Source: Plantibacter sp. Leaf314 | Lineage (GTDB): Bacteria > Actinomycetota > Actinomycetes > Actinomycetales > Microbacteriaceae | Assembly: GCF_001423185.1 (NCBI RefSeq) | Contig: NZ_LMOB01000001.1 | Coordinates: forward strand, 1,283,882 to 1,347,881 | Direction of reading: 5' to 3' | Length of the DNA stretch: 64,000 bases | Shown: piece by piece, positions 10,713-18,161 of the stretch | How positions within the stretch are numbered: position 1 is the first letter of the stretch | Layout of the letters: each line of letters starts with the position of its first letter | Notes under the pieces: generated by a model | The model's input: the letters and a program-made list of their open reading frames with translations, nothing else | What the model was told of the DNA's origin: nothing | Databases searched by the model: none | Made by a program: the position numbers and the translations under genes

Positions 10713-10972
10713 TACTAGCTCCTTGATGATGACTGCACGGTGACAGTGGTACTGCAGCATTCGTGGGCCGGTCTCCCGGATCACGAGGTCGTATGGACCC
10801 ACCGGCGCCGCGCGAATGCGCGTCGCTTGGATGGTGGGTATGCCGTGGGGGCGATCGACTGCCGGGACCAGCCCGGCCGGGATCCACCCGATGGTGCGAG
10901 ACGGGCGTCCGCTCCGCGAGTCACCCTCCGAGGAAGGCGGACAGCACGAGAGCGCACGACAGTGCGCACACC
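10713..10972 (-). promoter_or_regulatory. Long 5' leader of the str operon
   Basis: About 260 nt separate the predicted transcription start (near 10972) from the rpsL GTG. No gene is seen in it. A short hairpin sits at the very 5' end (10952-10957 with 10962-10967), and a GC-rich stem GCCGGG/CCCGGC lies in the middle, near 10860-10880. The length suggests post-transcriptional control, but no known leader family was recognised. Confidence 0.5.
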
Positions 10973-10978
10973 CAACCA

Positions 10979-11007
10979 AGACTAGCCCGAGCCGGAGCTG
11001 CGGTCAA
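10979..11007 (-). promoter_or_regulatory. str operon promoter (rpsL)
   Basis: Minus-strand TTGACC (-35, 11002-11007), a spacer of exactly 17 nt, and TAGTCT (-10, 10979-10984). This is the best vegetative-type promoter in the window. It starts seven bases after the terminator hairpin of the upstream gene. Confidence 0.75.
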
Positions 11008-11013
11008 ACGACG

Positions 11014-11046
11014 ACGACCCCTGGAAGCCGTGCTCCCAGGGGTCGT
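11014..11046 (-). terminator. Terminator of the Gln/Tyr-rich membrane-protein gene
   Basis: An 11-bp perfect stem (11014-11024 with 11036-11046) and an 11-nt loop, 12 bp after the stop of the gene ending at 11059. GTCGTTTG follows on the minus strand. It insulates the T7SS region from the str operon. Confidence 0.7.
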
Positions 11047-11058
11047 CCAGCTGTCGGT

Positions 11059-12522
11059 CTACGGCAGGGGGACGAACGTCGCGCCCTCGTCCGTGAACCC
11101 CTCGACCGTGCCGCCGACGTTGAAGTCGACGGGGCCGCCGCCGCCGGGGCCGGTCTGGCCGGTGGCCGGGTCGGTGAGGGTGCACGTCATCGACATGCGC
11201 CCGACGGTCTCCGATTCGACGCTCCACCCGGTGCCGTTGAACTCGCCGACCGTGAAGGTCGGGCGGGTGTCGAACGTCCAGGTCACGCCGGAGGGGGTGT
11301 AGCCGGTGGCGTTGCGGATCTCGTAGGGGCAACCGGTCGGCGCGATCTCGGTCGACGCTCCGCAGCCGTCGATGTAGGTGTTGACGGCTTCCTCGATCGC
11401 CGTCGTCCCGGCGTCGGTGAGCGCGACCGAGAGGGTGGCCGGCTCAGCCGTCTGTCCGTAGCCGAGCGCCGTCGCGGTCGTGGCCTCAGCCGAGTACCAG
11501 TCGCTCTCACTGAGGGCGACGTCGTAGGTGCCCGGGAGCGCCCGCAGCTGGTAGGAGCCTTCGGCGATCGGCTCGACGTCCGTCAGGTCCACCCCGCCGA
11601 CGGTCGCGACGGCGTCATCCGGTGCGACCACGTCGACCTGGACGGTACTGAGCTCGGGCGCCTCGAGCTTCCACTTGTCGAAGAGCACGGCGTCCTTCCC
11701 GACCTTCGTGAGCGTGAACTCCTGGTCGACGCTCTCGCCGCCCTGGGTGAGTCGTGCCTGCACCGTCGCGGTGTCGCCGCTCGTGGTCGTCTTGCCGATC
11801 GTGTACCCCGAGACCTTCCCCGAGGCCTCCTTGTACGCCTCGTCGGTCAGGAGCACGTCGGCGTCGGACACCTCGGTGCCGGAGAGCTTCAGCGCCTCCT
11901 CGGCGTCGCCCGCCTTCAGCGCGTCGAGGTAAGCCTTGACCGTGACCTCGGGCGCATGGAGCGAGTTGCCGATGCTCACGCCGACGATGCCGCCGACGAT
12001 GATGAGCAGGAGCGCGCTGCCACCGGCGATGATGCCGGTCAGGCCCTTCTTCGACAGTTTCTTCTTGGGCGGCTGACCGGCACCGCCGTCGTACGAACCG
12101 CCGCCCTGGCCGTACGGTGCCTGGCCGTACCCGCCCGGTGCCTGTGCGTACTGTTCAGTGGGCTGCTGGCCGTACTGGCCCGTGTCCTGCTGGCCGTACT
12201 GACCCGTCTGCCCATACTGGCCCGTCTGGCCGTACTGACCGGACTGCTGGCTGTACTGACCCGACTGCTGTCCGTACTGACCGGTCTGCTGGCCGTACTG
12301 GCCCTGCTGCTGACCGTACTGGCCGGACTGCTGGTCGCCGGACCCCGACGGCTGCGTCGGCGACTGCCCGTAGGGCGACTGCTGGCCGGACTGCCCCGTC
12401 GGGTGCTGGCCCGAGGCGGAGGACTGCGGGCCGTTGCCCTGCCAGCCCTGCTGCGGGTCGGGCTGAGCGGGCGGCTGCTGCCACTGGGGCTGCTGCGGGT
12501 TCTGATCTCCTGGACCGGTCAT
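11059..12522 (-). CDS. Membrane protein with Gln/Tyr/Gly-rich repeat N-terminus
   Basis: A 487-residue protein of unknown function. Residues 1-150 are low complexity; residues 66-126 carry eight GQY units (for example GQYGQQTGQYGQQSGQY). A KKKLSKK stretch precedes one membrane helix (about 160-183). The outer part begins with a DUF4878-like segment (VKAYLDALKAGDAEEALKLSG) and ends with a Cys-containing domain (GCGAST, TGCPYEI). The start MTGPGDQNP at 12520-12522 is preferred because the low-complexity domain begins there and the promoter lies just upstream; a longer open frame would read through that promoter. It is the last gene of the T7SS region and has its own palindrome-containing promoter and a terminator. 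Confidence 0.75.
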   Translation of the reverse strand: MTGPGDQNPQQPQWQQPPAQPDPQQGWQGNGPQSSASGQHPTGQSGQQSPYGQSPTQPSGSGDQQSGQYGQQQGQYGQQTGQYGQQSGQYSQQSGQYGQTGQYGQTGQYGQQDTGQYGQQPTEQYAQAPGGYGQAPYGQGGGSYDGGAGQPPKKKLSKKGLTGIIAGGSALLLIIVGGIVGVSIGNSLHAPEVTVKAYLDALKAGDAEEALKLSGTEVSDADVLLTDEAYKEASGKVSGYTIGKTTTSGDTATVQARLTQGGESVDQEFTLTKVGKDAVLFDKWKLEAPELSTVQVDVVAPDDAVATVGGVDLTDVEPIAEGSYQLRALPGTYDVALSESDWYSAEATTATALGYGQTAEPATLSVALTDAGTTAIEEAVNTYIDGCGASTEIAPTGCPYEIRNATGYTPSGVTWTFDTRPTFTVGEFNGTGWSVESETVGRMSMTCTLTDPATGQTGPGGGGPVDFNVGGTVEGFTDEGATFVPLP

Positions 12523-12572
12523 GGTGTTGCGCCCCCAATGAGCATGGATCGTGCTGCTGACAAGTGCTCGAA

Positions 12573-12616
12573 AGTATAGTGACGCCTGTTGGACAGCACG
12601 ATGGGGAGATCTCCCC
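12573..12616 (-). promoter_or_regulatory. Palindrome-type T7SS promoter, site A
   Basis: On the minus strand GGGGAGATCTCCCC (12603-12616, perfect palindrome) is followed by AT, 22 nt and TATACT (-10, 12573-12578). The predicted start gives a UTR of about 44 nt before the gene starting at 12522. The same palindrome-to-(-10) spacing occurs at 32256-32302 and 40324-40369. Confidence 0.65.
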
Positions 12617-12659
12617 TCCTGGGTCCGGGAAGACCCCGACGCCTCCCAGGCGGAGGCGA

Positions 12660-13307
12660 CTACCAGGGGGACGTCGGCGAATCGAGTTCGAGCGCGAGAT
12701 CGTCGAGGAGCGCCGCCACCTGCGGTTCCACGTACCGTTCGATCGCGTCGTGGATGGCCCGGCGGTGTCCGATGAGGAGTTCGCACACCCGGCGACCGGT
12801 CTCGTTCGCGCACTGGTCGGCCAGGGCGATCTCGGTGCGCAACGCCTCCTTCGCGTCGTCCGACAGCGGCGGCGGGGGCGGCACGGCTCGCGCCTGGGAC
12901 GCACCGAGCTCGGTCAGGGTGAAGAGGTACGGCTGGCCGGGATCCGGATCGGGGTCGAGCTGGAGTCCGTCGAACTCGGGGTCGAGCCCCTCCCCCGGCC
13001 GGTAGGCCCGCTGCGCCTCACGGAGGTCGGCCGCCCGCAGTTCAGCGCGCAGGATCGGCAGGTTCCGGTCCGTGTACTCCGCGACCGCGTGGTCGACGAT
13101 CGTCTTCATGCGGGTCGCCAGGCCGTGTTGCACCTGATGCGGGACGTCGTCCACGAGGCCCGCGGCGCGGAGCACCGGTGAACCGATGCACCGTCGGCAG
13201 ATCCTGGTGCGCCCGCGGTGCGCGGCGGGATGCCAGCGCGGCAACCACCGCAGCCAGGCGTCGACGGCCTGGCTCACCGTGGTCTCGAGCGAGCGCTCCA
13301 TACTCAC
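12660..13307 (-). CDS. Conserved hypothetical protein with CxxC motif
   Basis: A 215-residue soluble protein that I do not recognise. It has an Arg/Trp-rich N-terminus (AWLRWLPRWHPAAHRGR) followed by CRRC, which could bind a metal, then a mostly helical acidic body and a Pro-rich linker (AVPPPPPLSD). The first start codon is GTG at 13307; ATG at 13301 is equally possible. It lies 31 bp downstream of the transglutaminase-like gene and is probably co-transcribed with MoxR, DUF58 and that gene, so a role in the same envelope module is likely. Confidence 0.65.
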   Translation of the reverse strand: MSMERSLETTVSQAVDAWLRWLPRWHPAAHRGRTRICRRCIGSPVLRAAGLVDDVPHQVQHGLATRMKTIVDHAVAEYTDRNLPILRAELRAADLREAQRAYRPGEGLDPEFDGLQLDPDPDPGQPYLFTLTELGASQARAVPPPPPLSDDAKEALRTEIALADQCANETGRRVCELLIGHRRAIHDAIERYVEPQVAALLDDLALELDSPTSPW

Positions 13308-13338
13308 CGAGGGTAGCGCCTCGACGGCGGATCGGACC

Positions 13339-15780
13339 TCAGCGACGACCGTCGGCGCGCTGCCCGCCCGCGGACCGTCCCCGGAGGGACGACGGCGGCT
13401 GCAGACGACTCACGATGCTGCGCTTCGCGCGGTACCGGAACCGACTCCGCTGGCGGGCGAACCAGCCGAGCGCCCCTTGGGCACGCGACGACTCCGCCTC
13501 GGACCGACGCCACAGTTCCTCGGCGGTCGCGTCGTCGACGTCCCGGCCGGAGAACACCGCGTCGTCGGTCGTCCCGGCGAGGGACGTCAGCGTCGTGGCT
13601 CCGTCCGGTTCCTGCGTGCCGAGGGCGGTCGCCGTGCTCGACCGGGTGGCCGCCGCCGGCACGCTGTACCCGAGTTCGGCGTAGCGGTCGACGAGTTCGT
13701 CCCACGCGCCGGCTGCCCGGCGGTCGCCGCTCCCGGCGCGCCGTCGCTTCGTGCGGCGACGCTTCGCGCCGGCGATGGCCAGGAGCGGGATGACGTACAG
13801 CGACACCGGCACACCCACGACGAGGGCGACCCACCACACCCATTCCGGAATGACGAATCCGTCGTCCTTGTCGTCGTCGTCGCCGTCGTCGATCGACGCC
13901 TCGGTCAGGAGGCTGTCGTCGAGGTTGTCGCTGCGCGGCGGCTGGCGCACCTGCGGCTGCGGCTCGGTCTTGGGCTTCGGGTCCTGGTCCTGCGGGATCT
14001 CCGTCTCGTCCGGCGTCGGCGAGAAGGCGACCCAGCCGTAACCCTCGAACGGCACCTCGACCCACGCGGTGACGTCGTCACCCACGACCTGCACCGAACC
14101 CTGACCCTCGGTCACCTCGGGCGCGAAGCCCATGACGACCCGTGCGGGGTACCCGAGCGAGCGGGCCATGAGCGCGAACGCCGAGGCGTACTGCTCCTCG
14201 TCGCCCACCATCGGCGTGCGGGTGAAGAGCTCGGACATGCGGTCGGCGCCGTGGCCGGCCCGCGACGGCGAGCTGTCGGAGGCGAGGCCATGGCTGAGGA
14301 ACCCCGTGGTGCGGAGCGTCTGCTCGATCCTCCGCAACTGTCCCATGGGCGTCGTCTCGGTCCCGACGAACTCGGAGGCCTTCGCGACGACGATGTCGGG
14401 GATGTTGGTGACCGGGGGCAGGTCCACCGGGGCGGTCGGCGTCGTCGCGAGGAACGTGTCGCTCGGCACCGCCTGCGTCGTGGTCCGCTCCTCGTAGTCG
14501 TCGCCCTCCCCGAGGCCCGAGGTGATGACGGCGGCCCCGCTTTCGGCGTTGTAGCGGACGTCCTCGGATCGCTCCGACGCTTTGCCGTCGAGGGTGAACG
14601 CACTGGGGTAGCCGACGCTCGGCACCCAGATGTCGTCGTACCCGGTGACGTCGATGGACACGCGTCGGTCGCCGCCCTTCGTGATGAGCTGCGGCCCGGG
14701 GAGCTGATCACCGACGAGCTCGAAGGCACCGGACCCGTCGGTGGCCGTCGAGGGCCCGGACACGGTCCAGAGGCGCCCGTCATAGCTGTCCATTGCCGCG
14801 AGCCGGATGCGGTCCCCCGGCTCGAGCCCGGTGGCTGTGAACAACTTCGTCTCGGCGAGGTCCTTCGTGTATTCGCGGAAGCCGGCGAGCGGACTCGGGT
14901 ACTCCAGGGGGTCGAACGGCGGCGTGACGACCTCGCGCAGGACGAAGCGCGAGTCCGCGGGCGGCGAGGCCACGACGGCCGCACCCCCGCCGACGACCAC
15001 GGCGACGGCCGCGAGGACCACGGTGCCGACGATCTTCTTGCGACGGAGGACCGCGGTGGTCGACGCGGCGGCGTTCTCCCCACGTCCGGCTCCCGGTCGC
15101 CAGCCCAGCCAGAGGAGGGCGATCAGCGCGAAGGCGATCCCCCGGACGGCGGCGAGGAACGGCGTCTGGGTCCCGAGGAGCACGCCGACCGCGTACAGGA
15201 CGGTCGGGCCGACCAGGACGACGGCGCAGCGGACCGCGATCTGCGGGCGACGCGGCAGCCAGCGCACGGCGAGCACGGCGGACACGACGCCGACGAGGAG
15301 CCCCGCCACGTACGGCAGGGTCATGATGTAGGCGGGCGCGCTCAGTGGTGTCTGGAGGGTGACGAAGTCCTTCCACCCGAAGACCGCACCGATGCTGATC
15401 CCACCGAGCGTCCGCAGGTTCGGCAGGACCGCGAACGTCGCCGCCGACGGCATCGCGAGGGCGCTGCCGAAGAGGTAGAAGAGGAGGACGGTCGAGAGCC
15501 CCGTCAGGATGGCGTTCAACCGCAGCGCGTGTGACGCGACCCCCACCGCGAGTCCGAGCACCAGCCCGCCGAGGCCGGCGAGGAGGAACCCGGTGCCGCT
15601 GAGTGCGGCACCGAAGCCGAGCAGACCGATGGCCGCGAGGACGAACACCACCACGAGGTCGATCCAGGATCGACCGGGCAGCGGCCAGGGCGCGACGAAC
15701 GTCGGGACGATGCCCTGCACGTCGACATCGGCGGCCGCGGACGGTGGACGCACGGTCGTGCGCTCGTCGACGCCGCTCAC
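13339..15780 (-). CDS. Transglutaminase-like (TgpA-type) membrane protein, catalytic triad lost
   Basis: An 813-residue protein with about seven N-terminal membrane helices, an extracytoplasmic transglutaminase-like domain, and a final membrane helix (EWVWWVALVVGVPVSLYVIP) followed by a cytoplasmic tail. The fold pattern is recognisable as GDEEQYASAFALMARSLGYPAR and AWVEVPFEGYGWVAFSPTP. Active members of this family have Cys, His and Asp at the positions that here are Glu528, Thr571 and Ser587. It is therefore probably a non-enzymatic member. The GTG start overlaps the DUF58 stop by 4 bp. The MoxR-DUF58-TgpA order is a known conserved arrangement. Confidence 0.85.
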   Translation of the reverse strand: MSGVDERTTVRPPSAAADVDVQGIVPTFVAPWPLPGRSWIDLVVVFVLAAIGLLGFGAALSGTGFLLAGLGGLVLGLAVGVASHALRLNAILTGLSTVLLFYLFGSALAMPSAATFAVLPNLRTLGGISIGAVFGWKDFVTLQTPLSAPAYIMTLPYVAGLLVGVVSAVLAVRWLPRRPQIAVRCAVVLVGPTVLYAVGVLLGTQTPFLAAVRGIAFALIALLWLGWRPGAGRGENAAASTTAVLRRKKIVGTVVLAAVAVVVGGGAAVVASPPADSRFVLREVVTPPFDPLEYPSPLAGFREYTKDLAETKLFTATGLEPGDRIRLAAMDSYDGRLWTVSGPSTATDGSGAFELVGDQLPGPQLITKGGDRRVSIDVTGYDDIWVPSVGYPSAFTLDGKASERSEDVRYNAESGAAVITSGLGEGDDYEERTTTQAVPSDTFLATTPTAPVDLPPVTNIPDIVVAKASEFVGTETTPMGQLRRIEQTLRTTGFLSHGLASDSSPSRAGHGADRMSELFTRTPMVGDEEQYASAFALMARSLGYPARVVMGFAPEVTEGQGSVQVVGDDVTAWVEVPFEGYGWVAFSPTPDETEIPQDQDPKPKTEPQPQVRQPPRSDNLDDSLLTEASIDDGDDDDKDDGFVIPEWVWWVALVVGVPVSLYVIPLLAIAGAKRRRTKRRRAGSGDRRAAGAWDELVDRYAELGYSVPAAATRSSTATALGTQEPDGATTLTSLAGTTDDAVFSGRDVDDATAEELWRRSEAESSRAQGALGWFARQRSRFRYRAKRSIVSRLQPPSSLRGRSAGGQRADGRR

Positions 15781-17150
15781 AGGGCCCTCGACATGACCTT
15801 GGCGAGATCGCCGAGGGCGCCCACCGTCATCACGTTCATGCCGGCCACGTCCTTGATGCTCGCTCGCGCGCCCCGTTCGACACGGATGCCGAAGACGTTG
15901 ACGTCGGGGCCGAACAGTCGCTGGATACCCCGGTACTCCTGGGCCTCGAGCCGCGAACCGGCCACGATGATGACGACGCTCGGAGCGGGCAGCCGTTTCG
16001 TGGTCTCCCGGGCGAAGGTCCGCGGCGTCTCGAACGTCCCCTCGGCCAGTTGCAGGCGGCAGCTGTCGTCGAGGAAAGAGGTCACCGTGTGGGTCCGCAG
16101 GGCGAGCCGGTCGGTCACGACGCTGATCGGCACCTGGTCGAGGATCACCTGGGTCGCGATGGACGCGGTGAGGGACACCGCCAACTCGAACTCGTCCTCG
16201 TCGTCGGCGTAGTAGCGGGAGTCGGTCGTCATCACGATGGTGAGCTGCGACCGTCTCGTCTCCTCGAACTGCCGCACCATGAGCTGGCCCGTCTTCGCGG
16301 AGGACTTCCAGTGGATGTAGCGCCGGTCGTCGCCGGCGACGTAGCCGCGGAGCGCGTGGAAGGAAATGTCGTTGTTCGTGATCGTCTTGGTGACGAGGCC
16401 CTCGAGGTCACGGATGAGTCCGGCGGCGGTCGGGTGCAGCCGCGTGGTCTCCGGGTGCACGAAGAGCTCGACCGGTTCCGTCCAGCGGACCTCTCGGCGG
16501 AGGAGCCCGAGCTGGTCACCGCGGACGGAGACGGCGGGGCCGGCCGGGATCACGGCACGCCGGTTCGTGGGGACGGCGAAGAGCTCCTCGTGCTCGCCGT
16601 CCTTCGGGATCGCCGGGATCGCGAACTCGGCGAGCCCGTAGCCGACTGGGACCTCGAGGCGGGTCGGTGTCGTCGCGCGGCCGCCGGGGTTGGCGATGAG
16701 GACCTGCCCGATGGCGCGTTCGCCGACGGTGACCCGGCTGGGGTTCAGGTGGATGGAGATGCGGAACGTCGACCGGCCGAACAGGTAGGCGACGGAGGCG
16801 AGGATCGCGGCGAGGGGCACGAACCCGAGGAACACGAGCTCCGCCCACCCGAGGATGAAGCCGGCGACGGTCGCGACGACCCCGATGCCGAGGACCACCC
16901 AGCCGAGACCGCTGACGACGTCGAGCACGGGTTTCGCGGCGTCCCAGGCGACCTTCGCCCACGGGCCGACGACGGCGCCCACCCCGTCGACGATGCGACG
17001 GATCGGGTTCGGCCCGGCCGCGGGCGCGGCGTCCCCCGACTGCCCGGCACCGTCCAGTGAGCCCTCGACCGGCGCGCCGACCGCCGCCGCCCGGACCGCG
17101 TCGGGTCCGTCCGGCGCGGGGGTGGCGCGCTGCTCGAGGGTCTCGCTCAT
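15777..17150 (-). CDS. DUF58 (von Willebrand A-like) domain protein
   Basis: A 457-residue protein with a Pro/Ala-rich cytoplasmic start, two adjacent membrane helices (about 58-105, GLGWVVLGIGVVATVAGFIL and LVFLGFVPLAAILASVAYLF) and a C-terminal DUF58 domain with the signature HWKSSAKTGQLMVRQFEE. DUF58 proteins are partners of MoxR AAA ATPases and are thought to act as adaptors in metal-dependent assembly or envelope processes. It overlaps both the MoxR gene upstream and the transglutaminase-like gene downstream by 4 bp, so the three are translationally coupled. Confidence 0.88.
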   Translation of the reverse strand: MSETLEQRATPAPDGPDAVRAAAVGAPVEGSLDGAGQSGDAAPAAGPNPIRRIVDGVGAVVGPWAKVAWDAAKPVLDVVSGLGWVVLGIGVVATVAGFILGWAELVFLGFVPLAAILASVAYLFGRSTFRISIHLNPSRVTVGERAIGQVLIANPGGRATTPTRLEVPVGYGLAEFAIPAIPKDGEHEELFAVPTNRRAVIPAGPAVSVRGDQLGLLRREVRWTEPVELFVHPETTRLHPTAAGLIRDLEGLVTKTITNNDISFHALRGYVAGDDRRYIHWKSSAKTGQLMVRQFEETRRSQLTIVMTTDSRYYADDEDEFELAVSLTASIATQVILDQVPISVVTDRLALRTHTVTSFLDDSCRLQLAEGTFETPRTFARETTKRLPAPSVVIIVAGSRLEAQEYRGIQRLFGPDVNVFGIRVERGARASIKDVAGMNVMTVGALGDLAKVMSRAL

Positions 17151-18115
17151 GCTGCGCGGTAGGCCGGCGGAGCGATGCTGACGAGGACCCGGGAGACGAT
17201 GTCCTGGGCCGTCACGCCGGCGAAGTCGGACTCGGGGTCGACGATGATGCGGTGTGCGAGGACGGCCTGGGCGAGGTCGTTGACGTCGTCCGGGGTCACG
17301 TAGGTGCGGCCCTGGGAGATCGCCCAGGTCTTCACCGCACGCACGAGCGCCAACGCGCCGCGCATGCTGACGCCGAGCGCGACGTCCTGGTCGTCACGCG
17401 TGGCGGCGACGACGTCGGCGACGTACTCGAGGATGCTGCCGTCGACGTGCACCTCCGTCGCGAGCTGCGCCATGGTGATGACCGCGCTGGAGGCGATGAT
17501 CGGCTGGACCTTCGTCGCCCGGGCCCGGTTGGACGCGTCGAGGAGGAGGTTCACCGAGGTCTGGCGGTCGGGGTAGCCGAGCGTCGTCTTGATGAGGAAG
17601 CGGTCGAGCTGCGCCTCGGGGAGCTTGTAGGTACCGGCCTGCTCGATCGGGTTCTGCGTCGCGATCACCATGAAGGGCTTGCCGGCGTCATAGCTCGTCC
17701 CGTCGATCGTGACGATGCCCTCCTCCATGACCTCGAGGAGCGCCGACTGCGTCTTCGGCGAGGCGCGGTTGATCTCGTCGGCGAGCACGATCGAGGCGAA
17801 GATCGGTCCCTTGTGGAACTCGAAGATCCCCTTGCCCTGGTCGTAGATCGTCACCCCGGTGACGTCGGAGGGCAGGAGGTCCGGCGTGAACTGGATGCGG
17901 GAGCTCGTGCCGTCGAGGGTGTTCGCGAGCGCCTTCGCGAGCACCGTCTTGCCCGTGCCCGGGTAGTCCTCGAGGAGCACGTGGCCCTCGGAGAGCATCG
18001 CCGTGACGACCAGCTTGATGACGTGCTCCTTGCCGAGGATGGCCTGCTCGACGTTGCCGACGAGCTTGCCGAACGCGTCGGCGAACCAGGTGGCTTGTTC
18101 CTGCGTGACAGTCAT
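17147..18115 (-). CDS. MoxR-family AAA+ ATPase
   Basis: A 322-residue ATPase. Walker A is EDYPGTGKT (Lys56), Walker B is LADEINRASPKTQ, and the sensor region ATQNPIEQAGTYKLPEAQLDRF is typical of MoxR. MoxR proteins act as chaperone-like ATPases together with DUF58/VWA proteins. The start MTVTQEQATWF at 18113-18115 is chosen because the MoxR core begins shortly after it; the longer upstream frame overlaps the end of the Ig-like gene and looks non-coding. It starts 46 bp after that gene. Confidence 0.9.
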   Translation of the reverse strand: MTVTQEQATWFADAFGKLVGNVEQAILGKEHVIKLVVTAMLSEGHVLLEDYPGTGKTVLAKALANTLDGTSSRIQFTPDLLPSDVTGVTIYDQGKGIFEFHKGPIFASIVLADEINRASPKTQSALLEVMEEGIVTIDGTSYDAGKPFMVIATQNPIEQAGTYKLPEAQLDRFLIKTTLGYPDRQTSVNLLLDASNRARATKVQPIIASSAVITMAQLATEVHVDGSILEYVADVVAATRDDQDVALGVSMRGALALVRAVKTWAISQGRTYVTPDDVNDLAQAVLAHRIIVDPESDFAGVTAQDIVSRVLVSIAPPAYRAA

Positions 18116-18161
18116 AGGGGTGGGCTGCTTTCGGGTGTCAGGGGTGGTGGCGACGAGTCGG

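Noticed and set aside
10713..10979. An N-terminal extension of rpsL into its leader
   Set aside because: The S12 family starts at [11 protein letters not shown], a good Shine-Dalgarno precedes that GTG, and the predicted promoter start leaves the extension as untranslated leader.
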